Part shown: positions 55,566 to 64,000 of the stretch, piece after piece
Layout: each line of letters begins with the position of its first letter
How positions within the stretch are numbered: position 1 is the first letter of the stretch
From: Eremochloa ophiuroides
Lineage: Eukaryota; Streptophyta; Magnoliopsida; Poales; Poaceae
Assembly: GCA_038502445.1 (NCBI GenBank)
Contig: JAHLJS010000006.1
Coordinates: 27,324,946-27,388,945 of the forward strand
DNA length: 64,000 bases
Direction of reading: 5' to 3'
Translations under genes and position numbers: made by a program
The notes under the pieces: model-generated
The model's database searches: none
Seen by the model: the letters and a program-made list of their open reading frames with translations, nothing else
Told to the model about the DNA's origin: nothing

Positions 55566-57105
55566 GTAAGCCCCGGAGCATCCCTAAGTCTCCACCTACT
55601 CTTTTTACAAATGCACTGGTCTTTATTAAATCGTATGATTGTGCACTTAAGTATAGGAGTTGATATGATACCGTTGCTGCATTTATACCTTGTCCACTTA
55701 TACTTGATCCTGAAGTATTACTAGATAAGGGATGGGTTCGATCTTATGCTTAGCCATGCTTAGACCGGTAGAAGATGAGGGATTTCCTGTCCTTCGCGAG
55801 CATAAGTGGTTACTAATGATGATGGGGTTGGATTCCACATGATGGACTATATGTGCCACCATGCCACAGTGTCTAATGAGAGAATCAAGGCTAGGTAGCG
55901 GGAAGCCGCATGACATGGTTGAGGTCATGCCGTCTTTGGTGCTGCTTGCGGCCGACTAGGACTGAGGCCACCAGACATCAGTTGAGATTGAAAGACGTCG
56001 TCACATAGCTGGCCAGATAAGTCGTTCTGACCGCGAAGCCGAGTATTTCTTTCTGAGCCGGGAATTGGGCGTGATAAGGCAGACATATTCTGGAGGTAGG
56101 AAGGATGTGCGGAGACACCATCTTACCAAGGGCAGGTCAGGGACCTGATGCATCCTGGAAGTGGGTTTGTCTCTGAGAATATGGACCCCTCTAAGCCCGC
56201 GATACATATTATGTCTCAGAAAGATTTAACGGTGGCCCAAGAAGCCAGTGGCTCGGCTGACAGGGTTTGTGATTGGCATATTTGCCAGCTGGTACAATCG
56301 ATTCGAATCGCCATCTCTCCTGGTTATTGAGAAACTGAACTGATCTTCTGGTGAGGTAGAGGCTAATAACTTGAACATAATCATTATGATGAGATGAGGT
56401 TGATATCTGTGGATATCGGAAATCATATGGTTTTATTGATTGCTACAATATTCAGTGAATGGTTAGTATAGTGGCTAATCTTAGTAAATAGCTTAACTGA
56501 AATCGAAGCTTATCACAATTAAAATGAATAAGTTGAGGTTCTACTGTAGTAATGCTTTTGATGCAAAAATGATGCTACCCTCTGAGCTCGACCAAATAAG
56601 CCTTGCATATCCTTGAGAGTCTTTTTATTTACTCCCTGTCGGGTAAGTCTAGCTGAGTACAATTGAGTACTCAGGGTTTTATTCCCATTGTTGCAGATGG
56701 TGTAGTCTACTACGCGTATTGCAGGAATTGCTTCACCCCTGCGGGCGAAGAAGACTAGACCCGAGGGCAGGGTCATTATCTATCCTTAGATATTGTAAGA
56801 ATGCTGTGACAGGGTCATTTGATGGTACTCGTATTTGAACTCTGTGGTGTAAAACTATGTTGACTTCCGCTACTACTATATTTGTGTAAAAGACTATGTT
56901 GTACTCTGATGTTTACATTCGGTTGCGAACTTATGTGTCATGTGATCGGGTATTGCTGAATGAATGATCCTTGGGGTATGAAACGTTTGAAATCCTTCGA
57001 GATTTTCGGACTACCGGGTTTATATTGGCTCAAGTGCGACTGGATTGCGATTAAAATGCGATTGTTATACTTGTGCTCGTATAAATTGGTCGGTTCTGTG
57101 ACATC

Positions 57106-57118
57106 TGGTACCAGAGCA
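57106..57118 (+). other. primer-binding site of D (initiator tRNA-Met type)
   Basis: TGGTACCAGAGCA, one mismatch from the usual TGGTATCAGAGC, starting two bases after the LTR end. Confidence 0.85.
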
Positions 57119-57866
57119 TAATTCAGCATATACTGTCACTTGACTATTTAAAAATTAAAAGAGTTTTGAGTTTTACAAACTAATTGCCAACTGGTAGTGT
57201 GTGTAGGTGATTTAAACAAAGTGTTTGCAAAACTTATGAGTACCAATGACCAAGTCCTATAGCCCTATATATGTGGTAATTAGGTGGCTTATGTAAGTAC
57301 TGACTTGGGGGAAATGGCATCATGTTTCTATTTGTGGTTCATTTGGTTTTATCGTGCAGATAATTATGAACTGTCGGTTTCTTATTGCTTCTTATGGGTC
57401 AATGTACCACGTCGCCTAAGGTAAGGTGAGATGTGAGTGTAAGATCGAACAACCATCAATCGATGGTGAGTGTTATGGTTACTGAAGTGAGTACATGTGA
57501 TCCATATGTGTACTTATGGAAGTAAGGTGGAGTAATTACTTTTGGGGTCGCAAATGTTCATGGGAACATTTCCGGCAAAAAGTGTTTCTTGTTGCCCTGC
57601 ATACATTGGGATTTGGGCTGAAATGAATCTTTTGCAGGTACACTAACCACGCAAAACGTATAGCACAGTTAGTTACGTATATGAGAGCACGTGGTATGCC
57701 ACCGACTATAACGTTAGTTAAAATATATTATGTGTGAGGTCGTTGGCACGTGCATGCATCATGATCATGAAATTAATTCAAGCTATTTGTACTATTTCCT
57801 TCCCTATGATAAAAATTGTGCTGCCCTATCTTATTCTAAATGCTGAAAGATGTTGTAATGTACCAG
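57119..57866 (+). mobile_element. D leader between primer site and accessory ORF
   Basis: No gene. Possible splice signals are a donor-like TATGTAAGT (about 57293) and acceptor-like CTTTTGCAG (57637) and GTACCAG (57866). Confidence 0.5.
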
Positions 57867-58843
57867 ATGGCAGCTGAAGGTGAGCCGCAGAGTGGTCAGT
57901 TTCTGGAGCAGTTTGCACACCCACTGTGCTATGGAGGTTGTTGAAGTCTGTGGGATATGCAGAGCCACCACTGTATTTCTGGAAGCCAGCGAAAACCATG
58001 GTGCAGCCTTGGTTTGATGTTTGTGTGACTATCCCTGTGCTTGAAAGGGGTTGGTCATTTCCAGGAATAAAGGTGGAAGTTGACATGAGGACGCCATGGG
58101 ATGGTGCGCGGCTTGTAGCTTTCGAGGTGTTGACGGATATTTGCAGCCGGTTCAACAAGAGAGCTGATTTGGGGCCAGCAAATGTTTTTCCCAGGGTGGA
58201 TGCTTCTCAGGGTGAGTGGGCTCAGTCTAGCCAAGCTTCTTTGGAGCGAGGCAGGGATGAGCGTGCTCATAGCACGGGTGCTTCTATGAGTGCTATGTGT
58301 GCTGTCCTGAGGATGCATTATTCCACTAGGGATGGTTGGATGAAGTGCGTTGAAACCCTACATGATGCTATGGAGAAGAAGTTAGAAGCTGAAGAGTGGG
58401 CACGTATGGCTCGTCGTAGCTCAGATGACTTGGTGGTAGCTCTCACTGCCTGTCGCAATGAGTTGTTACGATGCACTGGCGCCTTGTTGGCGGCTGACCG
58501 CCGTGTCGAGGTGCTTGAGAGGGAGAATGCAGATCTTCGCTGCCAGCTTGACAATCGCAATATGAGCTTGACACGTCAGCGCAATGAGTTTCTGCAGGAG
58601 TTGCGTGCTAGTCAGCAGCAGGATTGGGAGTTGCAGCAGGATGTTCATTGTCTGAACAACCGTGCTGATCCGTTTCATCCTCCGGGTGCAGCGGAGTTTG
58701 CTCCTGAGATCTTCATTGCGGCTGATGATGGTGAAGCAAGTGAGGAAGAAGAGGAAGAAGATCCCGAGGAGATCGTGCCTATTGACGAGAGTGATGACCA
58801 TGGTGGGAACGTGTCCGGCATGGACAGTGACCACGATGACTAG
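57867..58843 (+). pseudogene. accessory ORF upstream of gag in D (ORF0-type, one frameshift)
   Basis: The function is unknown. The ATG at 57867 starts MAAEGEPQSGQFLEQFAHPL. Near 57932 a one-base loss shifts the frame, after which an open frame runs from about 57935 to TAG 58841. The N-terminal part (YAEPPLYFWKPAK, WFDVCVTIPV, GARLVAFEVLTDICSRF) looks like a small globular domain. The middle (about residues 150-250) is a strong heptad region (EVLERENADLRCQLDNR). The C-terminus is very acidic (SEEEEEEDPEEIVPIDESDD). It is separated from gag by 330 bases. An additional ORF ahead of gag is known, to my recollection, from rice RIRE3-like chromoviruses, and this is probably its counterpart. It resembles neither Gag nor Env. 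Confidence 0.75.
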
Positions 58844-59173
58844 GCTCTTTCTAGTGATCTTGCCATGATCGGCACCCTTTTGTATTGGGAAAACCTTTAA
58901 TGTCATGTAATGGGTAGAACCTGAATTGTAATGAGAGAACCCTGTGTGTTCAGGGCTGGAACCATCAAACTTTTAATTAAGTAATGGTAACTTATGCAGT
59001 TTGGAAAACCTTTTTCTGGTTGCGCCTTGTTATTGTGCGGTTGTGTGATGATTATTGAATTATTGTGCCGTTTGTTGGTTATCAAAAATGATCATTGATA
59101 TCTTTTGGGCATAATCTTTCGGTTATCTTTGCAATAACTGACACTTAACAATGGTTGTTGTGTGTTGCTACAG
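58844..59173 (+). other. spacer between accessory ORF and gag with acceptor-like site
   Basis: Noncoding. It ends AACTGACACTTAACAATGG then TTGTTGTGTGTTGCTACAG directly before the gag ATG: a branch-point-like CTGAC, a T-rich run and CAG. This suggests that gag could be translated from a spliced RNA lacking the accessory ORF. Confidence 0.45.
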
Positions 59174-60370
59174 ATGGCACCTCATACCCGTCGTCATGGG
59201 TCAACCAGTGGTGGTGGGAACGAACATGAAGATGAGGAGTTGCCGCCTCCTCCACCGCGTACCCAGGAACAGATGTTTGCTCAGTTCTTGCACACTCAGC
59301 AAGCGATTCTGCAACAGATGGTTGCTAGTAACACCCACAATCGCAATCGAGATGGACGCCGCGGAAACGATGAGGACCAGTACAGTAACTATAAGGACTT
59401 TATGGACACTAAGCCTCCGGTATTCAAGCAGGCCGTTGAACCGCTGGAAGCTGATGAGTGGTTAAACACTATTGAGCAGTCATTCTCTGTGCTGCGATTG
59501 ACTGAAACCATGAAGGCTAGCTTTGCTGCTATGTTGCTGCAAGGCCAAGCTGGAATATGGTGGGCCAATCGCAAGACCGCCTACCCTGTAGTCGCTGATA
59601 TCACCTGGGAGCAGTTCACCAGGGATTTCAGGGGACATTTCATTCCAGCAGGCTTGATCAAAATGAAGGTCAATGAATTCATGCAGCTTACTCAGGGTAC
59701 CAAGACCCTCACTCAGTATCATCATGCCTTTAACAATCTGTCAAGGTATGCCCCGTGGATGGTGGATACAGATGAAAAGAAGATCGAAACTTTCAAGAGA
59801 GGTCTTAGTACCAAGCTTATGAAGACTCTGGCGAACAACGCTCGTACAACTTTTAACGAGTTCATCAGTGAAGCTTATATCCAAGAGAAACAGAATAACT
59901 TGCACACTGCTTCCAAGGGAGGCAAGAGGCCATTCGAAGGAAGCTCTTCTCAGTCAAGGACTCCAGCAGCTAGTCGTGCAGTGGCAAATCGCCCTGCTTA
60001 CCGTCCGGCTGTTCCTGGAGCAAAATTCAGACCCCCTCCAAAGAAGCAGCCAGCGCCACAACGCTACAAGAAAGGCTTCACAGTGCCTTTGAACAAGAAC
60101 AATGCTCCTCCAAGCAACGCCGTTCAAGTGAGGACCAACCAAGGTCTGGGGCCATGCTTTAACTGCGGTCAACAGGGGCATCTTGCTCGCTATTGCCCTC
60201 ATCCAAAGCAGGCTCGAGTAAATCACACCACTATTGAAGAAATTCCAGAAGGTGAACCAGTCACTACGGGTATGTTTTCAGTTAACCAACACCCTGCCAT
60301 TGTTTTGTTCGACTCTGGATCATCGCATTCTTTCATAAGTCAAGCATTTGCACAAAGGCATACCTTTTAG
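59174..60370 (+). CDS. gag: Gag plus start of protease, element D
   Basis: Gag forms the virus-like particle and binds the element RNA. ATG 59174 begins MAPHTRRHGSTSGGG and was chosen because the upstream in-frame start would be a non-ATG codon. An acidic/Pro-rich N-terminus (EDEELPPPPPRTQEQ) is followed by the capsid domain (about residues 75-230: FKQAVEPLEADEWLN, WANRKTAYPV, WEQFTRDFRGHFIP, GTKTLTQYHHAFNNL). Then come a basic linker (RPFEGSSSQSRTPAA, PPPKKQPAPQRYKKG) and a CCHC zinc knuckle CFNCGQQGHLARYC near residue 330. The protease active site VLFDSGSSHSFIS (D-S-G) is near residue 380. The frame is stopped by TAG at 60368, inside protease; pol continues in the same frame. The stop probably is a recent mutation, as protease is unlikely to be split by design. 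Confidence 0.9.
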   Translation: MAPHTRRHGSTSGGGNEHEDEELPPPPPRTQEQMFAQFLHTQQAILQQMVASNTHNRNRDGRRGNDEDQYSNYKDFMDTKPPVFKQAVEPLEADEWLNTIEQSFSVLRLTETMKASFAAMLLQGQAGIWWANRKTAYPVVADITWEQFTRDFRGHFIPAGLIKMKVNEFMQLTQGTKTLTQYHHAFNNLSRYAPWMVDTDEKKIETFKRGLSTKLMKTLANNARTTFNEFISEAYIQEKQNNLHTASKGGKRPFEGSSSQSRTPAASRAVANRPAYRPAVPGAKFRPPPKKQPAPQRYKKGFTVPLNKNNAPPSNAVQVRTNQGLGPCFNCGQQGHLARYCPHPKQARVNHTTIEEIPEGEPVTTGMFSVNQHPAIVLFDSGSSHSFISQAFAQRHTF

Positions 60371-63300
60371 ATCATTGATTTGGGCTGTAATTTCCGGATA
60401 ACCTCAGCTGGGGCTGAAATATGCACACGTGAGGGTATCAAGCAGGCGAGTATTGAGATTAATGATAGGAGTTTTATCAGTCATCTCATTGTGTTGCCTG
60501 GGCTAGGTCTGGATGTAATTCTAGGGGTTAGCTGGATGAACAAATGGGGTGCGGTATTGGACGTTGCTAACCGAACTTTGACGTTGAAGGCACCCCAGGA
60601 TGGGGGTACCTTTCAAGTTTCCTTACCTCGAAGAGGGGATCTTTTTAATCTCTCTTTCGCAGTTGAGGGCAAGACCGTCCAAGGTATTCTGGTAGTGTGT
60701 GAGTTTCCTGATGTCTTTCCTGATGATCTACCTGGACTTCCTCCTGATCGAGATGTGGAGTTTGCAATAGAACTTATTCCCGGTACGGCACCTATTTCTC
60801 GAAGGCCATATAGAATGCCTCCTCATGAATTAGCTGAACTCAAGAAACAACTCCAGGAGTTATTGGACAAAGGGTTCATTCGCCCTAGTTCTTCTCCGTG
60901 GGGTTGTCCTGCAATCTTTGTTAAGAAGAAGGATGAAACTTTACGTATGTGTGTGGACTATAGGCCACTTAATGCTGTGACAATTAAGAACAAGTATCCT
61001 CTACCTCGTATTGATATCTTGTTTGATCAATTGTCCAAGGCCAAGGTGTTCTCCAAGATTGATCTGAGATCTGGGTATCATCAAATTAAGATCAGACCAC
61101 AAGATATTCCCAAGAAGGCTTTCTCCACTCGGTATGGATTGTATGAGTATTTGGTTATGTCTTTTGGATTAACCAATGCTCCTGCACATTTCATGTATCT
61201 AATGAATTCGGTATTCATGCCTGAGTTGGATAAGTTCGTGGTAGTCTTTATTGACGATATTCTGGTGTACTCTGAAAACATGGAGGATCATGCTGAACAC
61301 TTGAGAATAGTCTTGACTAGACTCAGGGAGCATAAGCTGTATGCTAAGTTCAGCAAGTGTGAGTTTTGGTTGACTAAGGTACCTTTTCTGGGCCATATCT
61401 TATCAGCTGAAGGTATTTCTGTAGATCCGTCAAAAGTTCAGCAGGTGTTGGATTGGCAGTCACCTACCAATGTGTCTGAGGTTCGTAGCTTTCTGGGATT
61501 AGCTGGGTATTATCGCCGCTTTATCCAAGATTTCTCTAAGATAGCTAAACCTATGACCAAGTTATTGCACAAGGATACCAAGTTTGTGTGGAGTGAGGAG
61601 TGTGAAACAGCTTTTCGCACCTTGCGAACGTTGTTGACCACTGCTCCAGTTCTCGCACAACCTGATACTGAAAAGCCTTTTGATGTGTACTGCGATGCTT
61701 GTGGCACTGGGTTAGGATGTGTTCTCATGCAAGAAGGCCGAGTCATTGCTTATGCCTCGCGTCAATTGAGAAAACATGAGCAAAACTATCCTACTCATGA
61801 TTTGGAACTTGCCGCTGTAGTTCATGTATTGAAGATTTGGCGCCACTATTTGATGGGTCACAAATGTCATATCTATTCCGATCACAAGAGTCTCAAGTAC
61901 ATTTTCACTCAGCCTGAGTTGAACATGAGGCAAAGAAGGTGGTTGGAGTTGATCAAAGACTATGATCTAGAAGTACACTATCATCCGGGCAAGGCCAATG
62001 TCGTAGCCGATGCTTTGAGCCAAAAGTCTCATTGCAATGTATTGCAGCCTTTGCTAGCAGACGGATTCAACCTTGTGCATCCAGTGGTGTTGAATAATAT
62101 TACTCTCAGTTGTACTTTGGAAAGAAAGATTATTGAAGGTCAGAAAACAGATCCCGGCATATATCATATCAAAAGGAAGATGAAAGAACAAGAAATGCTT
62201 CATTTCCGAGTAGATGAAAAAGGTATATTGTGGTTCAAGGATCGATTGGTAGTACCGAAATACCGTGAGTTGAGGAATCAGATTATGGACAAGGCTCATT
62301 TGTCCAAGTTGTCTATCCATCCTGGTAGTAGTAAGATGTATCAAGACTTGAAACCTAGGTTCTGGTGGACCAAAATGAAGAAGGAAATTGCGGCCTATGT
62401 GGCCAGGTGTGATACCTGTTGTCGCGTGAAGGCTATTCATCTTAAGCCAGCAGGTCTATTGCAACCTTTACCAGTTCCAGGTTGGAAATGGGATGAGATA
62501 ACCATGGATTTCATATCTGGGTTACCTCTAACGCAAAAATGCCATGATTCTATTTGGGTGGTTGTAGATCGATTGACTAAGATTGCACATTTCTTATCAG
62601 TTCGAATTACAGATCGTCCTCATCAGTTGGCACAGCTCTACTTTGCTCAGATACTTCGGTTACATGGTGTGCCGAGGACAATAGTTTCCGACAGAGGCCC
62701 GCAATTTATTGCACGCTTCTGGGAGCATCTACACAAGTGTTTGGGAACCAATTTGGTTCGCAGCTCAGCTTATCATCCTCAAACTTCTGGTCAGACTGAA
62801 AGGGTAAACCAAATTCTTGAAGATATGTTGAGAGCTTGTGTTCTATCGTCTAAAGGTTCGTGGGAAGAATGGTTACCTTTGGCCAAGTTCTCATACAACA
62901 ATAGCTATCAAGAGAGTATTCAAATGGCTCCTTTTAAAGCTTTGTATGGGCGCAAATGTAGAACTCCTCTCAATTGGGTTGAATCGGGCGAAAGGAGATA
63001 TTACGGGATTGACTTTGTGAAAGAGGCCGAAGAGAGAGTGCATACCATTCAAACACATCTCAAAGCCGCTCAGACTCGTCAAAAGAGTTATGCAGACAAG
63101 CGAAGAAGGCCATTGGAATTTGAAGTGGGTGACTACGTATACTTGAAAGTGTCACGTATGAAAGGCGTACAACGCTTCGGAGTGAAACGAAAGTTAGCTC
63201 CAAGGTTTGTAGGTCCTTTTCAAATTCTGGAAAGAAGTGGGAAAGTAGCATACAAGTTACGGTTGCCACCACACATGTCCACTATCTTCAATGTGTTTCA

Positions 63301-63583
63301 TGTATCCCAACTCAAGAAATGTTTACGAGTACCAGAAGAACAAGTGGATTTTGGTGATATCAAGTTGAAATTAGATTTGACCTATGAAGAAAAGCCTATT
63401 GAAGTAATAGATTACAAAGAGAGAATCACCCGTAGCCGAGTGATCAAGTTCTATAAGGTGGTATGGAACAACCAAAGTTATTGGGATGCGACTTGGGAGC
63501 GAGAAGATTACCTCAAGGAAGTCTATCCTTCTTTCTATAAACAATGGTACTTAACTCTAATCTCGGGGACGAGATTCTTTTAA
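60371..63583 (+). CDS. pol: Pol: protease end, RT, RNase H, integrase, chromodomain, element D
   Basis: In frame with gag after the TAG; open from 60371, with 1067 codons counted from the Leu codon at 60380. The protease C-terminus is DVILGVSWMNKWGAV. RT has CVDYRPLNAVTIKNKYPLP, KIDLRSGYHQI (Asp 228) and FIDDILVYS (Asp 292, 293), all intact. RNase H has VYCDACGTG (Asp 439), DLELAAVVH, IYSDHKSLKYI and VADALS. Integrase has an H-H-C-C region (AHLSKLSIHPG, CDTCCRVK) and the D,D-35-E triad: Asp 710 (TMDF), Asp 771 (VSDRGPQF), Glu 807 (QTERVNQ). The end (about 1005-1055: PIEVIDYKERITRS, VIKFYKVVW, WDATWEREDYL) is a chromodomain that in chromoviruses guides insertion into heterochromatin. These traits place D in Tekay/Del. 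Translation would need to pass the stop at 60368. Confidence 0.95.
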   Translation: MIDLGCNFRITSAGAEICTREGIKQASIEINDRSFISHLIVLPGLGLDVILGVSWMNKWGAVLDVANRTLTLKAPQDGGTFQVSLPRRGDLFNLSFAVEGKTVQGILVVCEFPDVFPDDLPGLPPDRDVEFAIELIPGTAPISRRPYRMPPHELAELKKQLQELLDKGFIRPSSSPWGCPAIFVKKKDETLRMCVDYRPLNAVTIKNKYPLPRIDILFDQLSKAKVFSKIDLRSGYHQIKIRPQDIPKKAFSTRYGLYEYLVMSFGLTNAPAHFMYLMNSVFMPELDKFVVVFIDDILVYSENMEDHAEHLRIVLTRLREHKLYAKFSKCEFWLTKVPFLGHILSAEGISVDPSKVQQVLDWQSPTNVSEVRSFLGLAGYYRRFIQDFSKIAKPMTKLLHKDTKFVWSEECETAFRTLRTLLTTAPVLAQPDTEKPFDVYCDACGTGLGCVLMQEGRVIAYASRQLRKHEQNYPTHDLELAAVVHVLKIWRHYLMGHKCHIYSDHKSLKYIFTQPELNMRQRRWLELIKDYDLEVHYHPGKANVVADALSQKSHCNVLQPLLADGFNLVHPVVLNNITLSCTLERKIIEGQKTDPGIYHIKRKMKEQEMLHFRVDEKGILWFKDRLVVPKYRELRNQIMDKAHLSKLSIHPGSSKMYQDLKPRFWWTKMKKEIAAYVARCDTCCRVKAIHLKPAGLLQPLPVPGWKWDEITMDFISGLPLTQKCHDSIWVVVDRLTKIAHFLSVRITDRPHQLAQLYFAQILRLHGVPRTIVSDRGPQFIARFWEHLHKCLGTNLVRSSAYHPQTSGQTERVNQILEDMLRACVLSSKGSWEEWLPLAKFSYNNSYQESIQMAPFKALYGRKCRTPLNWVESGERRYYGIDFVKEAEERVHTIQTHLKAAQTRQKSYADKRRRPLEFEVGDYVYLKVSRMKGVQRFGVKRKLAPRFVGPFQILERSGKVAYKLRLPPHMSTIFNVFHVSQLKKCLRVPEEQVDFGDIKLKLDLTYEEKPIEVIDYKERITRSRVIKFYKVVWNNQSYWDATWEREDYLKEVYPSFYKQWYLTLISGTRFF

Positions 63584-63595
63584 GGGGGAAAGGGC
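63580..63595 (+). other. polypurine tract of D
   Basis: TTTAAGGGGGAAAGGGC directly precedes the 3' LTR start at 63596 and overlaps the end of pol. Confidence 0.85.
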
Positions 63596-64000
63596 TGTAA
63601 CACCCTAGTGTTAGTTACTATTTTCACACTTGCATTTGCATGTCATCAAGCACCTATCATGTCATTTCATGCATCATCACTATTCAAGTCAAATTGCATT
63701 TCTTTTATACTATATGTTTCCTTTATGCTTATGTGTGGTAGATATGTTAGCATGCAAATGTGATGCTTGTTTACTGTTCTAAATGCTTTAGACATGTTTG
63801 GGATAACATTTGGAACAATGTTCATGTTGGTGAAATCCCCAAATTACCCCTCTAGCTCATAGTTGACTAGAGAGCCCTCTAAAACCTATTCTGTTTGACC
63901 AAACAAGAAGGGCATTTTAGAGATTTTGCATGTCAGTGCACCCTTAATCAAAGTTGTGTAGAATTTTATAAGCAACAAACTTTATTTTTGGGTCAACTCA
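63596..64000 (+). mobile_element. element D 3' LTR, first 405 bp
   Basis: TGTAACACCCTAGTG..., 400 of 405 positions identical to 52679-53083 by eye. The window ends inside it; the missing 4.0 kb and the target duplication GGGAT should follow. Confidence 0.95.

Larger units (their letters stand above)
52679..57103 (+). mobile_element. element D 5' LTR
   Basis: 4425 bp, TGTAACACCCTAG...GTTCTGTGACA. A GC-rich island (about 53380-54260) contains a CATAAACC box and CT-rich leader (CTCGCTCTCACTCGCTCGC). AT-rich sequence follows, then an exon-like GC-rich segment (55416-55565), and a conserved late block shared with the solo LTR at 22522 (GGTAAGTCT...GAGTACTCAGGGTTTT...TTGCAG). No conserved protein is visible in it. 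Confidence 0.9.
52679..64000 (+). mobile_element. Tekay/Del-type chromovirus D (young, 3' LTR runs off the window)
   Basis: 5' LTR 52679-57103, primer site for initiator tRNA-Met, accessory ORF, gag, protease, RT, RNase H, integrase with chromodomain, polypurine tract and the first 405 bp of the 3' LTR. The left flank is GGGAT (52674-52678). By eye the two LTRs differ at 5 of 405 comparable positions (about 1.2%), mostly transitions, so it is the most recent insertion in the window. Gag and pol lie in one frame separated by a single TAG; the accessory ORF has one frameshift. Confidence 0.93.

Overview
The window is plant nuclear DNA, almost certainly from a grass. It is a transposon graveyard with no intact host gene. 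The evidence is Athila-type Ty3/gypsy elements primed by tRNA-Asp, Sirevirus-type Ty1/copia LTRs (TGAAAG...CA, several AGGGGGAG tracts before the 3' LTR), Tekay/Del chromoviruses with LTRs over 4 kb, a Cassandra 5S-rRNA LTR and a long-TIR Mutator-like foldback. The mix and size suggest a repeat-rich grass genome; the species cannot be told from sequence alone. All identities come from reading motifs, not from database searches.

Left half (1-33229). A plus-strand Sirevirus (S1) enters from outside the window. Its 3' LTR starts at 931 and is split at 1748/32105 by a 30.35-kb minus-strand Athila-like block (A, 1749-32099, target-site duplication GCATG/GCGTG). A has itself been filled by: a 10.3-kb plus-strand Athila-like element B (3812-14137, TSD CCTAC) that carries gag-protease and an ATHILA-type ORF but no reverse transcriptase or integrase; a Cassandra LTR piece (15768-15992); two Sirevirus solo LTRs (17281-19741, TSD CAAAC; 19979-21956, TSD GTCGG); and a 6-kb Tekay-type solo LTR (22522-28479) that contains a 1.19-kb foldback element (25842-27033, 9-bp TSD TTTATAAAA). 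Decayed gag/protease of A lies at 28551-30207.

Middle (33230-38183). This is old debris: a possible Helitron carrying an F-box pseudogene, several Athila-like LTR pieces in both orientations, and a copia integrase fragment between two opposed LTR-end/primer-site pairs.

Right half (38184-64000). Four insertions are stacked. A minus-strand Sirevirus (S3) is broken by an Athila-like element A' (gag, protease, RT, RNase H, integrase all recognisable but broken, both RT catalytic aspartate sites changed). The 5' LTR of A' is broken by Athila-like element C, and C is broken after its primer site by a young Tekay/Del chromovirus D (LTRs about 1.2% different over the visible 405 bp). D has an accessory coiled-coil ORF ahead of gag and a 1067-codon pol with intact RT, RNase H, integrase and chromodomain, spoiled only by one stop codon inside protease and a frameshift in the accessory ORF.

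The most interesting unexplained structures are: a folded 3'-noncoding block shared by A, A' and B (closing stem, purine tracts, hairpins with 6-bp stems and 8-nt loops); family-specific CG-rich palindrome arrays in the upstream parts of the LTRs; exon-like splice signals inside the D LTR; and the accessory ORF of D with an acceptor-like site just before gag.
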